Of a stretch of 64,000 nucleotides of DNA, positions 13,745 to 32,878 are shown in pieces (the first letter of the stretch is position 1; the number at the start of each line of letters is the position of its first letter). This stretch comes from Whitmania pigra (taxonomy: Eukaryota > Annelida > Clitellata > Hirudinida > Haemopidae). A program made the translations under genes and the position numbers. The stretch spans positions 372,001 to 436,000 of the forward strand of contig JAJTWR010000311.1 of NCBI GenBank assembly GCA_021613335.1, written 5' to 3'. A model generated the notes under the pieces. The model made no database searches, had not been told where the DNA came from, and saw only the letters and a program-made list of their open reading frames with translations.

Positions 13745-16700
13745 CTAAATTATTAGCTTGCTCAAATCATCATTTGAGTTGCTGCCTGATGACCTTAAAT
13801 GCAGCTGTTTGCATTCATGAGCTCCTATGATTTTTGTCTTTATGATCTGTATGCTAACTTTATTTTTAGACTTCCTTGAATTTAAAAAAAAAGTGTTTAG
13901 TATAAACTTTGGGGGATACTTAGGATCAAAGAAGTCGTAGGCCATTATGATGCCTTTGTATGCGTTGTTATGTATCATGCTTTGTACATTATAAGATTTA
14001 ATCGTAAAGCAAAAGGTTTGTTAGCTAATGAATCTGATAATTTTGGATTGTGCTAACCAATTTCATTTCTGACTGGCAAGATATTGTCTGTTGTTGCTGT
14101 TGTTGCTGTGGTGTATGGCGGTTTTGAATGTCCGAGAATGTTGTCGTCGTTGAAGATTGCTGTGGAATAGGAAACGTTCTTAACTCAGGTCTTCTTGATT
14201 GTTTCCAAAACTGACAGAAACGGTTCCTGTGGTCTGTTATTTTCAACATTGACTAACGAGTGTCGAACAATTTGTGAATAAAGGAGCATTCATTCAACAA
14301 ATATATCATTTCATTGCATCATAAATCAAGTTTATTTACTAGAAGTTCATCATAAGTTTGTTGGCTTCAATAAAAGTTGATGGAATTATGAATTTGTTTT
14401 CTGGAGCATTTGAGTGTCCTTGAGGTGATATTAATGTCTGAAATCTAAAGTCAGTAACGTTTGCTCTAAATCCTTATTATTTTGTATGTTCTTTACCTGC
14501 TACTTGTGATGAAGACTGATTTGTTTGCTTAATTGAGATGAAAGCACACTTATTGTCTTTGTTACAATAAAGTTCAATTGCACATTGAAAACATGTGGAT
14601 TAAAATTGGTAACTGATATGTTAATAGCATCTTTATTGCTCTTGGTGTGTACAATAATTGGACAGCAGAATTATGACTAATAATGTAGCATTTTGAGAAT
14701 GGTAAGAAATAAATTTCAAGCAATGTCTCATTAAACAAATTTTAATGAGTAAGCCTATTTAAATATCTTGTTAGGTGATTTATAATGCATGGTATGACAT
14801 TGCAATGTTTAGCAAAAGAGAGGGTGTTGTGTCCGTCTGCCATGGATGTGAACTGTTCGAGACTCCTCTTCTATTTTTGTGTGCCAACAGAAGCCTTTGA
14901 ACATTTTTTTTTTTGCAAACCAGTTACCCCATCCCTGAAAGAATTCAAAAGATGTCAAAGAAGGCAGAAACTGCTTACTACTTTATTTACTTCATTTACA
15001 AATATACTTGTATTTAACGGATTTTTTTGAGTGCCTTATGTTTGCAGGTAAGATTCAAAAGCACTTTTTAATAGATCCACCATTTATATAGCGTCCCAAC
15101 ATAAGGGCATTCCTTAGCGTTGCAGGGAGGGTTGCGAACACGACACGTAACGTCTGTTGTTGTTACCGCCGCACCAAGGAGGGGATACTCATTCGGCCAA
15201 CCTGATATTAAATATCCTTGGGTCATTCTGTACAACCGGAAATGTTAAAGATGAATGGAAACGGACATAAGGCATCTAAATTTGTGTACAAATAGAGGGT
15301 TTCCTGAAGCTCGATCCATTATGGACATGCAGCTTCATTAACTTGAGTACTCTCATTAAATTAAAACTATCAAAATTTACTATAATCATCAGCCCATCTA
15401 GTTCACAAGTTTGTCTTTGTTATCCTTGCTGTCTTACAGCTTGCGTTGTCTTGATGTTGATGAGGTATAAATTTGAAATTTTTGGTTTACAAAGTCTCTC
15501 CCGGGAACACAATATAGACACTCCAAAGATTAATACAATTAAATCCTCAATGTGAAGACTGTAAGTAAGTTAATAAGTTCCCATTAAGGGAAGAAAAATG
15601 TTTCAGATAGTCTAGAAATAAAGCTAGATAATTACATATGTTAAATAGCAAGAGAACCGTTTTCCGATGAGTTTAACGGGTTTCCACGATATACTATGGA
15701 AAACTGAAGCTTGAGAATGTTCTAAACAATCTTCAAACAAATGGGCAGACATTTTGAGGTACTGCAAGCTAAAGATGAGAGGCCGTTGCAAGATCAGCTT
15801 ACAGTCGATGGAACTATTTAATCAAAATATGGATAATAAAAAAAAAGTCACATCGACATTAACCACTTCACTTACAGCAGTAATAAATCCTAAGTGGAGC
15901 TGCTTATATACATGTATGTTTAATTAAGTAAATATAGTGTAGAAAAAAAATGAGAAGCTCGAACAAAGTTTTCTCTAGAGACCTCTCGGAGTGGAACTAT
16001 ATTCAGAGAATCTGAGGCGGAAAGAAGTCTAAACAATGACGAAATCATTTATTCAGTAAGGGGTGCGCTAACGCAAATCTCATTTTAGTCTATGAATAAA
16101 TCGTTGTCCAGAAACATTTTCAAGATTTGTTAGCAAAAATACAATGGATAACCATGACAGATCAACCTACAAAAATGTTAGCTCGTTCTTCGTTATCTCA
16201 GAGCATGTCAGTAAACTTAAGCAAAATAATAATCAATTCCCCATACGTCCGTCAGTGACTGTAACGAGTGGTATTTCTCCATTTAGCGCTATTGAAATTA
16301 AATATTTAAGTGAGGCAAATTAGATAGCTTCGTCTTATTCAAATTTTTCTTAAAAAGAATCGTTAACACGGTAATTATGCTGCAGTGATCAGGAATAGAG
16401 TTAGCTTTCGGTAATTCGATTTGCATAAACTCCAACATTCTACAGATAAAAAATTAATTCAATTGACACTTTAATGTAGTGCGAATTTTGAAATGTCATG
16501 ATATTGTTGGTGCATTTAAAGGAAGGGCACTTGAACATGACTGAAGCAACGAGCTGTAATTATGCAAATTTATAGTGATATAATGTCAAATAAAACTATT
16601 AAGTTACCTCAGGTTTTTTAAATACATTCACATGATTAAAATTTCAAATTAATAATTTTGTATGTTAGCAGTATAAACAAATCAATTCCACAATTGATCC

Positions 16701-16945
16701 AATTGAACATTGAAACAAGCTTTAAATACCAATATCAATGATTGCCTTTTGTCACACAGCAAGATTGTTGTTGTCTTTATGAATTACTTATTAAGGAAAA
16801 CAAACTTAATTCCTAATTAGAAAAGTCTGTTGGCTGATATCTTCATCTCGAAATGCAAATGCGTCGACCATGTACTCCATCACATGACGGTTTTATCTAA
16901 AAGCCACAGCATTACTTGGTCTCAAATATTCATTATACTTTTCAA
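13745..16945. other. AMMECR1 3' UTR and intergenic spacer
   Basis: The first 550-850 bases are likely AMMECR1 3' UTR, with a CTG/TTG-rich patch at about 14085-14110. A repeat copy lies at about 15072-15220. The remainder is AT-rich, with no exon I can support before the KLF gene. Confidence 0.6.
15072..15220. repeat. Interspersed repeat copy C
   Basis: Shares CCATTTATATAG and, about 85 bases later, GTTGTTACCGCCGCACCAAGGA with copy B in the PARP1 intron. It is GC-richer than its surroundings. Probably a degenerate short mobile element. Confidence 0.5.
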
Positions 16946-17730
16946 ATGTTTGCTTCGGTTGAAGAAATCGTTTCCTTCATCAGAAGAGCAGAATATGAAT
17001 TCAATCGTAGAATGAATTTGCAGAACAATAATGATGTGTTCCAATCTTCGTTTGAAACTGTTTCGTCGGATATTCAATCTCAAGGAGATAATTTAGATAT
17101 CCTAGCTGAGGTGAGTTATTTCACGACATTTAACGTATCATAGCAATCATTCGTATGCAACGTATATTTACTGAGTAATATGTATGAACCGATAAAATTT
17201 GTTAAATGCAAACCTTTCATATCTCTTTTAATTATTAATATATTATGAATCAAATTTTAAACATTTAAACATTCTAGATAGAAAACTCTTTCGACCATCA
17301 GAAGACCGTTTGCTCTGAAACGATGGGCGATCACAGCGATCAAATCGCTGATCTAAAGTTCTCCCCTCTTGAACTTTTTTTGTCATCAACTAGCGATTCT
17401 ACAAAAATCACCTCGGGTACAAGCGATGGGATGTTCAAGTGCATCCATCCAAATTGCGGAAAATCCTACCACAAAAAGTCTCATCTGAAGGCTCACATGA
17501 GAAGACATTCTGGAGACAAACCCTTTCACTGCAACTGGCAGGGATGCACGAGAAAATTTTCAAGATCTGACGAACTTTCCCGCCACAAAAGATCTCACAC
17601 AGGCATTAAACCTTATCCGTGCTTCTTGTGCGAAAAGAGATTTACAAGGTCTGATCATTTACGGAAACACACTAAAGTTCATCTTAAACGGAAAAATAAA
17701 TTAATGGCCAAAATATTTCCAATCGAATAA
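16946..17730 (+). CDS. Krueppel-like (KLF) zinc-finger transcription factor
   Basis: Exons 16946-17110 and 17278-17730 encode 205 aa. Three C-terminal C2H2 fingers span about residues 110-192 with the KLF layout: fingers 1 and 2 are C-x4-C-x12-H-x3-H, finger 3 is C-x2-C-x12-H-x3-H. Linkers are HSGDKPF and HTGIKPY, and the helices contain [15 protein letters not shown] and RSDHLRKH, the residues that read GC/CACCC boxes. The N-terminal half is Ser/Asp-rich with a short hydrophobic patch (LELFL) and no recognised repressor motif. Fingers resemble the KLF9/13/15 side of the family, but I would not assign a subgroup. AATAAA overlaps the stop codon (17726-17731). Convergent with the GATA gene; stops are about 490 bp apart. 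Confidence 0.93.
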
Positions 17731-18222
17731 AGTTTATATGCATGGACATTGTCAAAGTTAATCCTGCTCAATTTATAATTAACTGAACATATTGTTTAAC
17801 ATATCATCAATTTCCTTTTCATTAAATTTCATACCAGTTTGTACCTTTTCAGTTCATCGCTGTTTCTTCAATACAATTTAAAAACAAGTTTACGTCCAGT
17901 TTTATTATGAAAACAAAATGCTACATTCAGAAACTTTATTGAATTTTGTGGTCTAACGTGCCATTATCTTGATTATACATCCGTACGTTTTACACCCCAA
18001 ATTTTTGAGCAAACATTTCGAGACGTTAAAAAATGGAAATAGAATCTGGCACGTTTCAGACTTTTAGTGGAATCCAAATATTGTAAACAATGTTGTACAA
18101 TTTTTTTATGAATTCCGGTTTTAAGGTATTCAGCGTTGACAATGTAATCATCGAAAGATGGTAATTGTTTCTGTCAATGCGATGTCGTTTTACCACGAAA
18201 ATATGCTATTTTGTTGATCAAT

Positions 18223-24801
<6,579 letters not shown>

Positions 24802-27259
24802 AAGTTCGAGCAAAATGAAGCACGGAAAATTTCGTCCTGGAAGCAAAGGTCGTGAATGAAAGTAAAATCATTTATTCCTGATTTATTCCATTTTGCCCAT
24901 AGTATCGTCAACCTTTAAATCTTCAATTTATCTTGATTCCGACATATTTTCGGTACCATTATCTTGAGAAAAGTAACGTTTCAATAAGACTCCTCCTTAG
25001 TAACGTTCTCATTGGTCAGATATTTATTCTTCGACGACGCCCTGGTCCATCTAGCTGACCAATGAGCTTTGAAAATAGGATTTAATTGAAATTTGTTTCA
25101 TTGTCAACGGATTTGCAAGCGACAAAATCATCTGATAATTAAAACGAGAATAATTTGAAGATGGATATATTATCTAAATTGCTATAAGTTGACTACGACC
25201 ATTATTTGACAACTGAAGCTTACAACTGATTAAGCCCTACAAGAACAACACTGGTAATTTAAAGCAAATTTATAATGTTTTGTGTATGCAAACGATAAAT
25301 ATGAATCTCCTCATATCTCCGCCTATCAGACGAATTTTAAAAACATATCAAGATTCTGTGGAAATAGGAGGAGCCAAGTGAAGTTGCATAAATTATGTTA
25401 ATAATTGCGCCGAGCCGACTCCGCAATTCCGTTTCCATTTCGCATGCGAGGAATTATGCGACCGTGGCGTGTATGTAAATGTCATCCTATTAATATCATA
25501 ATTTCCTCGCCACTTCAAGTTTCGAATAATTATTTCTCGGTGCATAGGCTGTGGTTTATCATCGGAAAAATAAAAGCGACCATAGCTGCTTGATCGAATT
25601 GCGAGACAAATTGTTAATGAGAAAGTGATTATGAGGGATCGTTTGGAAATAACTGCGGATCAGTTGATCAAGTGAAGCTTTCAATGATTAACACAAGCAC
25701 TAGGAGGACAATTGCATTCTTAGATGAGACTCCTGGCATCCGCTCCTCGGTTTACTACATCCGGGATTTGACCTGCGAGTTATATATCGCTCGGTGCAGA
25801 TTACTATCTCTGTCTTTTGCGGTTGCATCATGCGTTCAGAAACATCCCTCCTCCTCCTCCTCCCCCTCCTCCTCCTCATCTGAATCTCCCATCACTTAAT
25901 AACTACCCATCCATCCACCATCCGAATGATACTCGCATAATAATCTCGACAACCAACCCGCAATATGCCCAGTATATTATTCTTACACCACAATCACATA
26001 AACACCCATAAACACGGGCAGCACTGCCAGTTGATAGAGATTTAATAACAAACACGTCAGACGCAGAGCCTTCATGTTTACAAACTTGTTACATGTTCTC
26101 CCAGTAGAAGATTACTGCAGTGATATGTCTGCGTGGAACTTGAGAACTTGTCCATAAACAAACAAACCTTTGCGTGACCCAAATTAAATAGTTAATAATA
26201 ATAAAAACATAGGCTATGATTTATAAACAGACACAAATAAAAAATAATTAACTCGAATCTGTAAGTGTTCCAAAACTTATACAAAAGTTATTTACTGTTG
26301 AAATAAATACTAAAACTATATAGCAATAACCTCTGTGTTCGATTGACTCATTTCTTAATTTTTATTATTTTTGGTGGATGTCCCAATTTCTTAATTTTTC
26401 AATGCTTTATAAATATGAATAAGAAAAGCTCTCATATTTTTGCTTTTCGATCAAGTTCATGAAGTAGATAGAGGAAATCTTACGCTTCTTGAGGCACAAA
26501 TTTTAAGTTGTGATAAGTTGGACATTTTTTTCTCAATTGGTAAGTTGGATTTTCAACTTTTATTAAAGCACATGATCAGAAACCATACATAAATTCCGTT
26601 CAATAGATTTTTGGCATTAACTCAAGGCTCTAAAACATCTCTGAGGTTTGGGATAAGTCAAAAAAGCACCAAGAAAAGATCTGTAAAACTCTTTCACAAC
26701 TCCAACTAATTTCTCACGTTGATGTGCAATACCAGAAATTACAAGCTAGTCATATCAGTTTTTTTTCCATGTGAGCCAAAATTTTGTTCAACTCTCTAAT
26801 TCTTTTAAAATCTTAATAATTTGGCATAAAAAGATACACTACTCTCTCTTTTAATAATTACAAACACATGAGATATGGACCATTGCCCCCAAATTAATAA
26901 CTCTGAAATACAAATTAAAAGTAAGACTTTTTTAGCACCACTTGTACAGATTTAAATTAAGAAAAGTTGAGAAACATGTCGCAATATTTTGTCATTCCAT
27001 GTTTTATCAATTAATAAAAAATTAATGATTAGAAGTAAACAGCTTTGAAAATCAAAACTTCTAAACTTCAGCACAATGTTCGCACAGTACTCAAAAAGCA
27101 AATTACAAAAGAGATCATTTTAAATTCAAATAATAACTTGATTCTGACATATTACAATGTCAATCTGTAATGGTTATTGTAGATCATGTAATTATTGCTG
27201 ACATATTCTCATAATGTATGTCAACACAGGAATGAAAAAAGTTTACAGTTTCACAAATT
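24802..27259. other. GATA1/2/3 upstream region and intergenic spacer
   Basis: Upstream of the GATA start the sequence is moderately GC-richer to about 26000, with a CCAAT inverted repeat and a CCT-rich run at about 25848-25880. From 26000 to 27259 it is AT-rich and includes the presumed RSPH9 3' UTR. No further exons are supported. Confidence 0.55.
25008..25066. promoter_or_regulatory. Perfect CCAAT inverted repeat upstream of GATA1/2/3
   Basis: CTCATTGGTCAG at 25008-25019 is the exact reverse complement of CTGACCAATGAG at 25055-25066. Each 12-bp arm carries a CCAAT box core. The pair lies 207-265 bp upstream of the GATA start codon, so it is a plausible proximal promoter element bound by NF-Y. 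Confidence 0.5.
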
Positions 27260-28422
27260 CTAAAGCATAAATGGAAGATCAATATTCTTCTGACCAACTC
27301 CAAAATACAAAGATCCAAACTGATGAGTCCCAATGACATGATAAAACACATATCCAATCCACAAAAGACTTTTTAGAATTACAATTTTTCCTCCTCTTTC
27401 TATCTGAAGACTCCAGCATCCTTAAACAAAGGAAAAAATTTAAATAAATAATGTCATGTAACCGCATAGATGATGACACGCTGGAACACTTAAATAGTTT
27501 GAAAAAGAAATGTAACAGCAGAAAATGGGCTGATGTATTTAATAGAAAATTTAAAAATAAGCAAATACTTTTTGGGGTGTCTCCTTCAATGGTGTCCATG
27601 AAATCAGTTGCAGCATCAAAGTCCTTCCTTCCCACTAGATTTTGTTTATTGTGACACTCTCTTATGTGCAAGTAATTGTATAAATAATTTGACTCATTTG
27701 ATAACAAGCCTGCAAGATAAATTCCAATAAAAATATTTTTTTAAGCAATAAACAAGTAATGACTTTTCATAAAATAACCATTGAAACTTTTGTTTTTAAT
27801 GACTTTTCCTGATACTTTGATCAGTGCTTTTCTTGGCGCAATCAAAACATCCCTTTCAATGAAATATAACACACAGGCCAATCTATCTTCTTCTTTTATT
27901 GTGACCTTCCAGAAAATAGCAAGGATAAGCAAGACTTTCAAATGTAAGTTGTAATCTTGACATTACCAGTTTGCTCTCATTAACTCTATCTTTCATTATT
28001 ATTTTTGTCTCAAATACATGTGAAGGATCACCAGTAAATAATCCATCAAAATTTTCTGAGAGATTCTTTAGAGCTTCAGTTGGAGGATTTAATAACCCCC
28101 AGTTTAAACAATCTTTGCTGCATTATGAAATGATTTAAAAAAGAAGAAGATTAATTTATGTTATGCTACAAATGAGAAGTTACACTAAATCAAACCTATA
28201 ATAAAATCTTTTTGAACCAAGATAATTTCCATCAAAACTTTTGGAGATGTAATAATCTCCATACATTCCACGAATCTTCCCCCAAAATTGAAGATGGTCA
28301 AGCTTTTCATTATTCCTTAGCAGAGCCAGTGAAATCTCCAAGAGAGATTTCTGTTCTGTGCTTAGTATGATTCCACTGCTTCCTAGATAATCGATTTCCA
28401 AATTGAGCGTTTCGCTGTCCAT
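27260..28422 (-). CDS. RSPH9: Radial spoke head protein 9, complete
   Basis: Exons in transcript order: 28422-28196, 28117-27967, 27905-27779, 27709-27569, 27420-27260. All junctions are GT-AG and in phase, giving 268 aa against 276 in human. Recognised by the N-terminal LDHLQFWGKIRGMYGDYYI, the central TIKEEDRLACVLYFIERDVL and IAPRKALIK, and the C-terminal FGVGQKNIDLPFML ending at the stop. RSPH9 is a structural protein of the radial spoke head in 9+2 axonemes, needed for planar beating of motile cilia and flagella. The start is the ATG giving MDSETLNLE, matching the family start. It lies downstream of GULO on the same strand with 880 bp between. A ciliary-type motif sits about 45 bp upstream of the ATG. 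Confidence 0.96.
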
Positions 28423-28466
28423 ACTTTCAATGCTTGTCCGAATCTGTTAGAAGGTGTAGACGAGTC

Positions 28467-28477
28467 GTTGCTAAGCA
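28467..28477 (+). promoter_or_regulatory. X-box-like RFX motif upstream of RSPH9
   Basis: GTTGCTAAGCA gives a good left half-site and most of the right half of the RFX X-box (two mismatches at the right end). Its place 45-55 bp upstream of a ciliary gene's ATG is where such sites are expected. Confidence 0.35.
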
Positions 28478-29302
28478 CTACTGTAGCAAGTGCTCCCCAA
28501 TTTATCATGACTTAATAAAATAAATTAACGTAATAAATATTTAAACCCACTGTTAATAAATTTATTTTTTAATTTGTAATACATTCTCGTTACGCGAAAT
28601 ATTTACTGATACTATAACCACCGGGTTAAATATTTTCACAATCACCTTCAGGCGATAAATATCTTTCAGAAACACAATATTATTAGATAACTTAACTGAG
28701 TTAAGTTGATGCATTAAAACCTATCGTGTAAACTACTCCACACCAACATTAAGAAAGATCTCAACTCCTACATTTGTTTCTGCATCCACTTTCATAGAAA
28801 TCTAAAAACATCCTCTGACATCTAATTCTAGCATTTATCATTCCAATCCATGCAACAGAACGCTTACTCGAATGGAAAGAGTTATTGTGAAGTACTGCAG
28901 GAGCAGTTTGATGACAGACAAGATGCTTTTTCATAAACATCATTATATTTGTAATAGTAATCACCTTTGGGCAAGAAAGTGCTAAATCATTAATTTAAAT
29001 GCCATGATAGAATGTCATGGATTTGTAAAGATTATGATGAAAAAAATTAAAACATTGAATGTAGATGAAAAACAAAACAATACCAATCTACGACTAAATG
29101 ATCATTTATGTAATGAAATGTGATTTGACATTTTAAGTCTCAAATTTGAGAATTGATAAGAAAAAACAAGAAGTGAAAATTTGCAGATATTGTGTATTGG
29201 CACAAAAATAATCTAATAGACAATTTGAAGAATCGATAAATCAAAATCGAGGAAATCAAAATAATACAGACAAATTTGGAATTTTCACAAAATCTGAATT
29301 GA

Positions 29303-31952
29303 TCACATGTTAAAGATTCTTTTTAAATGGGTATTGAGGAACAATCCATCAGGATCGAATGATTCTCTGATCTTGAGAAATGTATCCCACTTTGGGTAAA
29401 GCTTTTGCAAGTCCTCCGAAGACAACCGATGGTCCTTGAAAATAACAATTACTTGCATTTCAGTCAACTAACGTAAGCTTACTAAACCCAACTACCATAT
29501 CACATGATCGACATTACGTATACTTGCATACAAACTGAAATATATTATAGAAACCTTTAAGAGTTCAATTACTCATGTGCTCACAAAAATGTCTATCTCA
29601 AATTTCATTATTAATATTATTAGTAATAGTAGTAAATATACCTTTGCCCAGTGAGGTCTTCCTCCACATTCCAATGCCATCTTTTCAACTGCATCCCAGT
29701 ATTCTTCATGAGGAATATCCTTTCCAAACGGTCTGGTAACAAATCAAAAGTAATAATAATACCATGGCTTCATCTGGCCATAAATGCAGATGCATGTCTT
29801 TTAAACTACATTACCAATATGTCCTTCCTTAATGACTACTTAAACAATAATGACCCTCAAGAAGACACAAATATGCTTATTAAAGGAAATCAAACATGTG
29901 TTTTAGAAATTTTCCACATCTTGCTATTCAATGGATATTAATATGCACACACATTTTCGAGAGATCGTGATTATTTAAAGAAATAGCTTTTTAACTAATA
30001 AATTAATTTCTTAAAATATTAAGAAACAACAATATAATCTTAGAACTTTAAATCACATTTGAAGTTATACAATGCAATAAATGAAATGTTATTCAACATA
30101 AACCAAGTAAGGAACAAACCTCCAAGAAATTATATTTACGTAGCAAGAATTTCTGCCAAAACTTGGACTCAAAAGGATGTCATCCCCTTTGGAAAATCTG
30201 AACTCAACTGGAGAATGAGCTGGGTAACCTGAAACTTTTGTCCACTCCACAAGTTTTGTGAGAAATTTGCCTGTTTCTTCTCTAGAAAATTTTAATTTCT
30301 CAACTTCAAATTCTGTTAAAATGACAGAACTTTAAAGTATTTGCAGCAAAAATGTCTCACATTGGAATAGCCCATTCCATAACATATTGCATGTAGAGGC
30401 AGTTGAAGTTGAATATCTTGTGAGAAACATCAACCATCGTTGAGTGACGTGATTTGAACAATCTGAACCAGGACTTGTTTGTCCACGAAGTTAATCGTGG
30501 AAAATAATAACTAAAATTTAATTTAAAAGTTAATTCAAAAGAGTTGTCTACATGAGAAACTCAAATTGAAACTACCTCAGCCACATTAGACCTTGATGCA
30601 ATGTGAAGCCCAAAATATATTCTAGCTTAGAAAACCAGCTGTTACTTGTAATTGCCTGGATAATCATGGTCGGACGTATAATAACGCTTCAATTCGTACA
30701 TTCCTACATCTACAATAAACCTTATCGCTTCTGCCGATGTGTTGAAGTTGGCACATGTCTGTGTGCGGAAACCAGTGAAACCGAAAGTGATCGGACGATG
30801 AAATGTGAACGTCGAGGCATTCAACAAGCTGAAAAATACAAAAGACCACGCCATAAACGACACCATAAATCACTTAATAAAAAATTTAAAAAAACATCAC
30901 ATCTTTATAATGAAGAGGATAAGATGACTGATGGAGATTAAATGCATTTTGACACTGATAAGTAAGTGATAATATCACTCCAAGGGAGCCGAGGGAAAGG
31001 CAGCAAGCACTGAACACATCATCCCCATCATCCTTTGACATCGTTTTTATTGAGCCATCTGCTAGCATCATTTTTATTTGCAGGACCTGTTACCAAAACC
31101 ATTAAGCTTGAATTGACTTAAAGACTTATGAAAAGTATATTTAGAGGCTTACATAAGAACTCAAGCAATGGTAATTGATACCAGACCCATGGGTTCCTGT
31201 AGAAATTGCTCCAACGAGAGTTACATCTGATATAGTTGGAAGACTGGAAGATAAAAAGTGTTGCGATTACAATATTGGAGAATATTTAATAATACAAAAC
31301 TCTAACACAGGCAAGGCAAGACCATTTTGTTGAAGAATTGTGTTTAACTTATAAAGTGGAATCCCTGCTTGAACCTCCACAGTATGACTTTCTTTATCAA
31401 TCTAAATAGGTTAAATGTCCAATATCAAGCTCATTGCTCGAGTCCAAAGTAGACCAAGACATTGCTTACGTGAAGTACTTCTGAGAAGTTCTTCATGTTA
31501 ATCATGTATCCATTTGTACATGCCAGTTGTGATGGAGAGCAACCAGAACCAACCACTTTAACACAATAATTGTATCTTTTGGCTTGTGACAAAATCTGAG
31601 TTTCGTTTTATTTCTGTAAAATTTCACCAATTCAATCTTCAACGAAATTCTCACCTTTTGTAGGTCATCTACTGTTTTTGGTTCAAAATAGCTTAGAGGT
31701 CGACATCCGTACGTTTTTGACCAGTTTTGAAAGTGAAATTTTGTATTTCCCACCTAAAATTTGTAAATTTATTGAATCACCGATAAATAATAATTATACC
31801 CTAAGTTGTCAATGCTTATATATGTCATTAATTTAAAATGCGAAAATAGAGGCGGAACACGTGTGATGCTAGAAATATGCAAAAAAGATCCATTAGAAGC
31901 AGTTGCATGCGCCAGCAATTAAATGTAAACTTAATATACAAACCAGATCCAT
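29303..31952 (-). CDS. GULO: L-gulonolactone oxidase, complete
   Basis: Last step of ascorbate synthesis: FAD-dependent oxidation of L-gulono-1,4-lactone at the ER. Exons in transcript order: 31952-31944, 31753-31655, 31595-31470, 31401-31307, 31243-31153, 31086-30901, 30828-30721, 30655-30576, 30510-30361, 30281-30120, 29732-29642, 29434-29303. Phases match and give 442 aa, against 440 in rat. Diagnostic stretches: FQNWSKTYGCRP, VVGSGCSPSQLACTNGYMI, ISDVTLVGAISTGTHGSG, LSLGSLGVILSL, FRFHWFPHTD, PVEFRFSKGDDILLSPSFGR, RPFGKDIP and GGRPHWAK. No frameshift or stop is seen, so the gene looks functional. Residue 55 is Cys where rat has His54, the covalent FAD attachment site. The start is a 9-nt coding exon (M-D-L) spliced to the conserved second exon; this is the least certain part. 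Confidence 0.95.
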
Positions 31953-32314
31953 GATAGGTGCTCTTGTTCAATCGTCTACGACCAAGTTCAGTTTGCGGGA
32001 CCCGCGACCAGCTCGTAAGGACCCGGGTACTAAAATGAAAACAAGCAGGATTAGCAGGTTTTTTATACTTACATAATAGCACCTTCAAACATAAAATCAT
32101 AAAGTTTAATATTGTTTATCAGTTTCGAAAATAAATTAAAAATAAAACAATTATGTTTAACTATGATGTAAATGAACCAATTACAACACCATAAGTAATT
32201 GTCCTGAGCATCCAGAAACAGGAAACACATAAGAACTAATGAATAACAAAAGAAAAAAATTGCATGTAAACGATTTTGAAATGTATGCCTCACTAATCAA
32301 GTGGTCAGTAGTTT

Positions 32315-32490
32315 GCTATGGTCGGGCTGAAATTAACCAGGCAGGTCCAGGTGCAGTATGGTGGTGGAAGCCCGCAAGATTCTCTGCACCAGTCCTGTTG
32401 CCCTCTCTGATTCCAGCAAAGAATTCTTTGGTTGCTCCTGTGCAGTGGCTCATCCCAAACATGTCTAAATCCGGCGCTGGCCATTGCTAA
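32315..32490 (-). mobile_element. GC-rich transposon remnant
   Basis: A block clearly GC-richer than its flanks. Its minus strand begins CCAGCGCCGGATTTAGACAT, matching the end motif CCAGTGGCGGATTTAG near 20446. Apparent open frames through it do not resemble a known protein. Confidence 0.4.
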
Positions 32491-32745
32491 CTAAAATATC
32501 CTGGAGAAACTGAGAGAAGGACGGTTATAGGGGAAAATGAGATAAAATGATGTACTTATAGGAGAATCTTTGCTAAACTCGCAACTTCATTCACAATGTT
32601 GTCCATGAAAACATCACATTGGCACTTAAAGACCAAAATGACATAGGACAGTTTTAAAAAGTTTTTTATTTCAATAACTTTTTTTGTGCTTTTAATAAAC
32701 GTTCTAAATTTCCAAAAAAGGTACGTCTCAAAAAATGTTTTAAAT

Positions 32746-32878
32746 TGTAAAGTCAGGGACGTCATTTCAGCTTTGTCCAGAGGTGCATGGTCTCACACAA
32801 CTTGAGGAGACAACCATTTTTTTTCTAGTCTTCTAGTCTAAAGCCGTTGCCCCTCTAAATGACGTCCCTGGGTAAAGT
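32746..32878. mobile_element. hAT-like MITE with terminal inverted repeats and TSD
   Basis: CAGGGACGTCATTT at 32754-32767 is the exact reverse complement of AAATGACGTCCCTG at 32857-32870, bounding a 117-bp element. Flanks TGTAAAGT (32746-32753) and GGTAAAGT (32871-32878) agree at 7 of 8 bases, an 8-bp target-site duplication as made by hAT transposases. There is no coding capacity, so it is a non-autonomous copy. Confidence 0.75.

Noticed and set aside
14025..14249. Gln-rich minus-strand ORF
   Set aside because: It lies antisense in the AMMECR1 3' UTR. The Gln run comes from a CTG/TTG patch, and no splice or promoter signals were seen.
30603..30941. 112-codon plus-strand ORF, Lys/Arg-rich
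   Set aside because: It is the antisense shadow of GULO exons 30576-30655, 30721-30828 and 30901-31086.
32239..32490. 83-codon plus ORF rich in Trp/Pro
   Set aside because: It covers a GC-rich transposon remnant with no family resemblance and no splice context.
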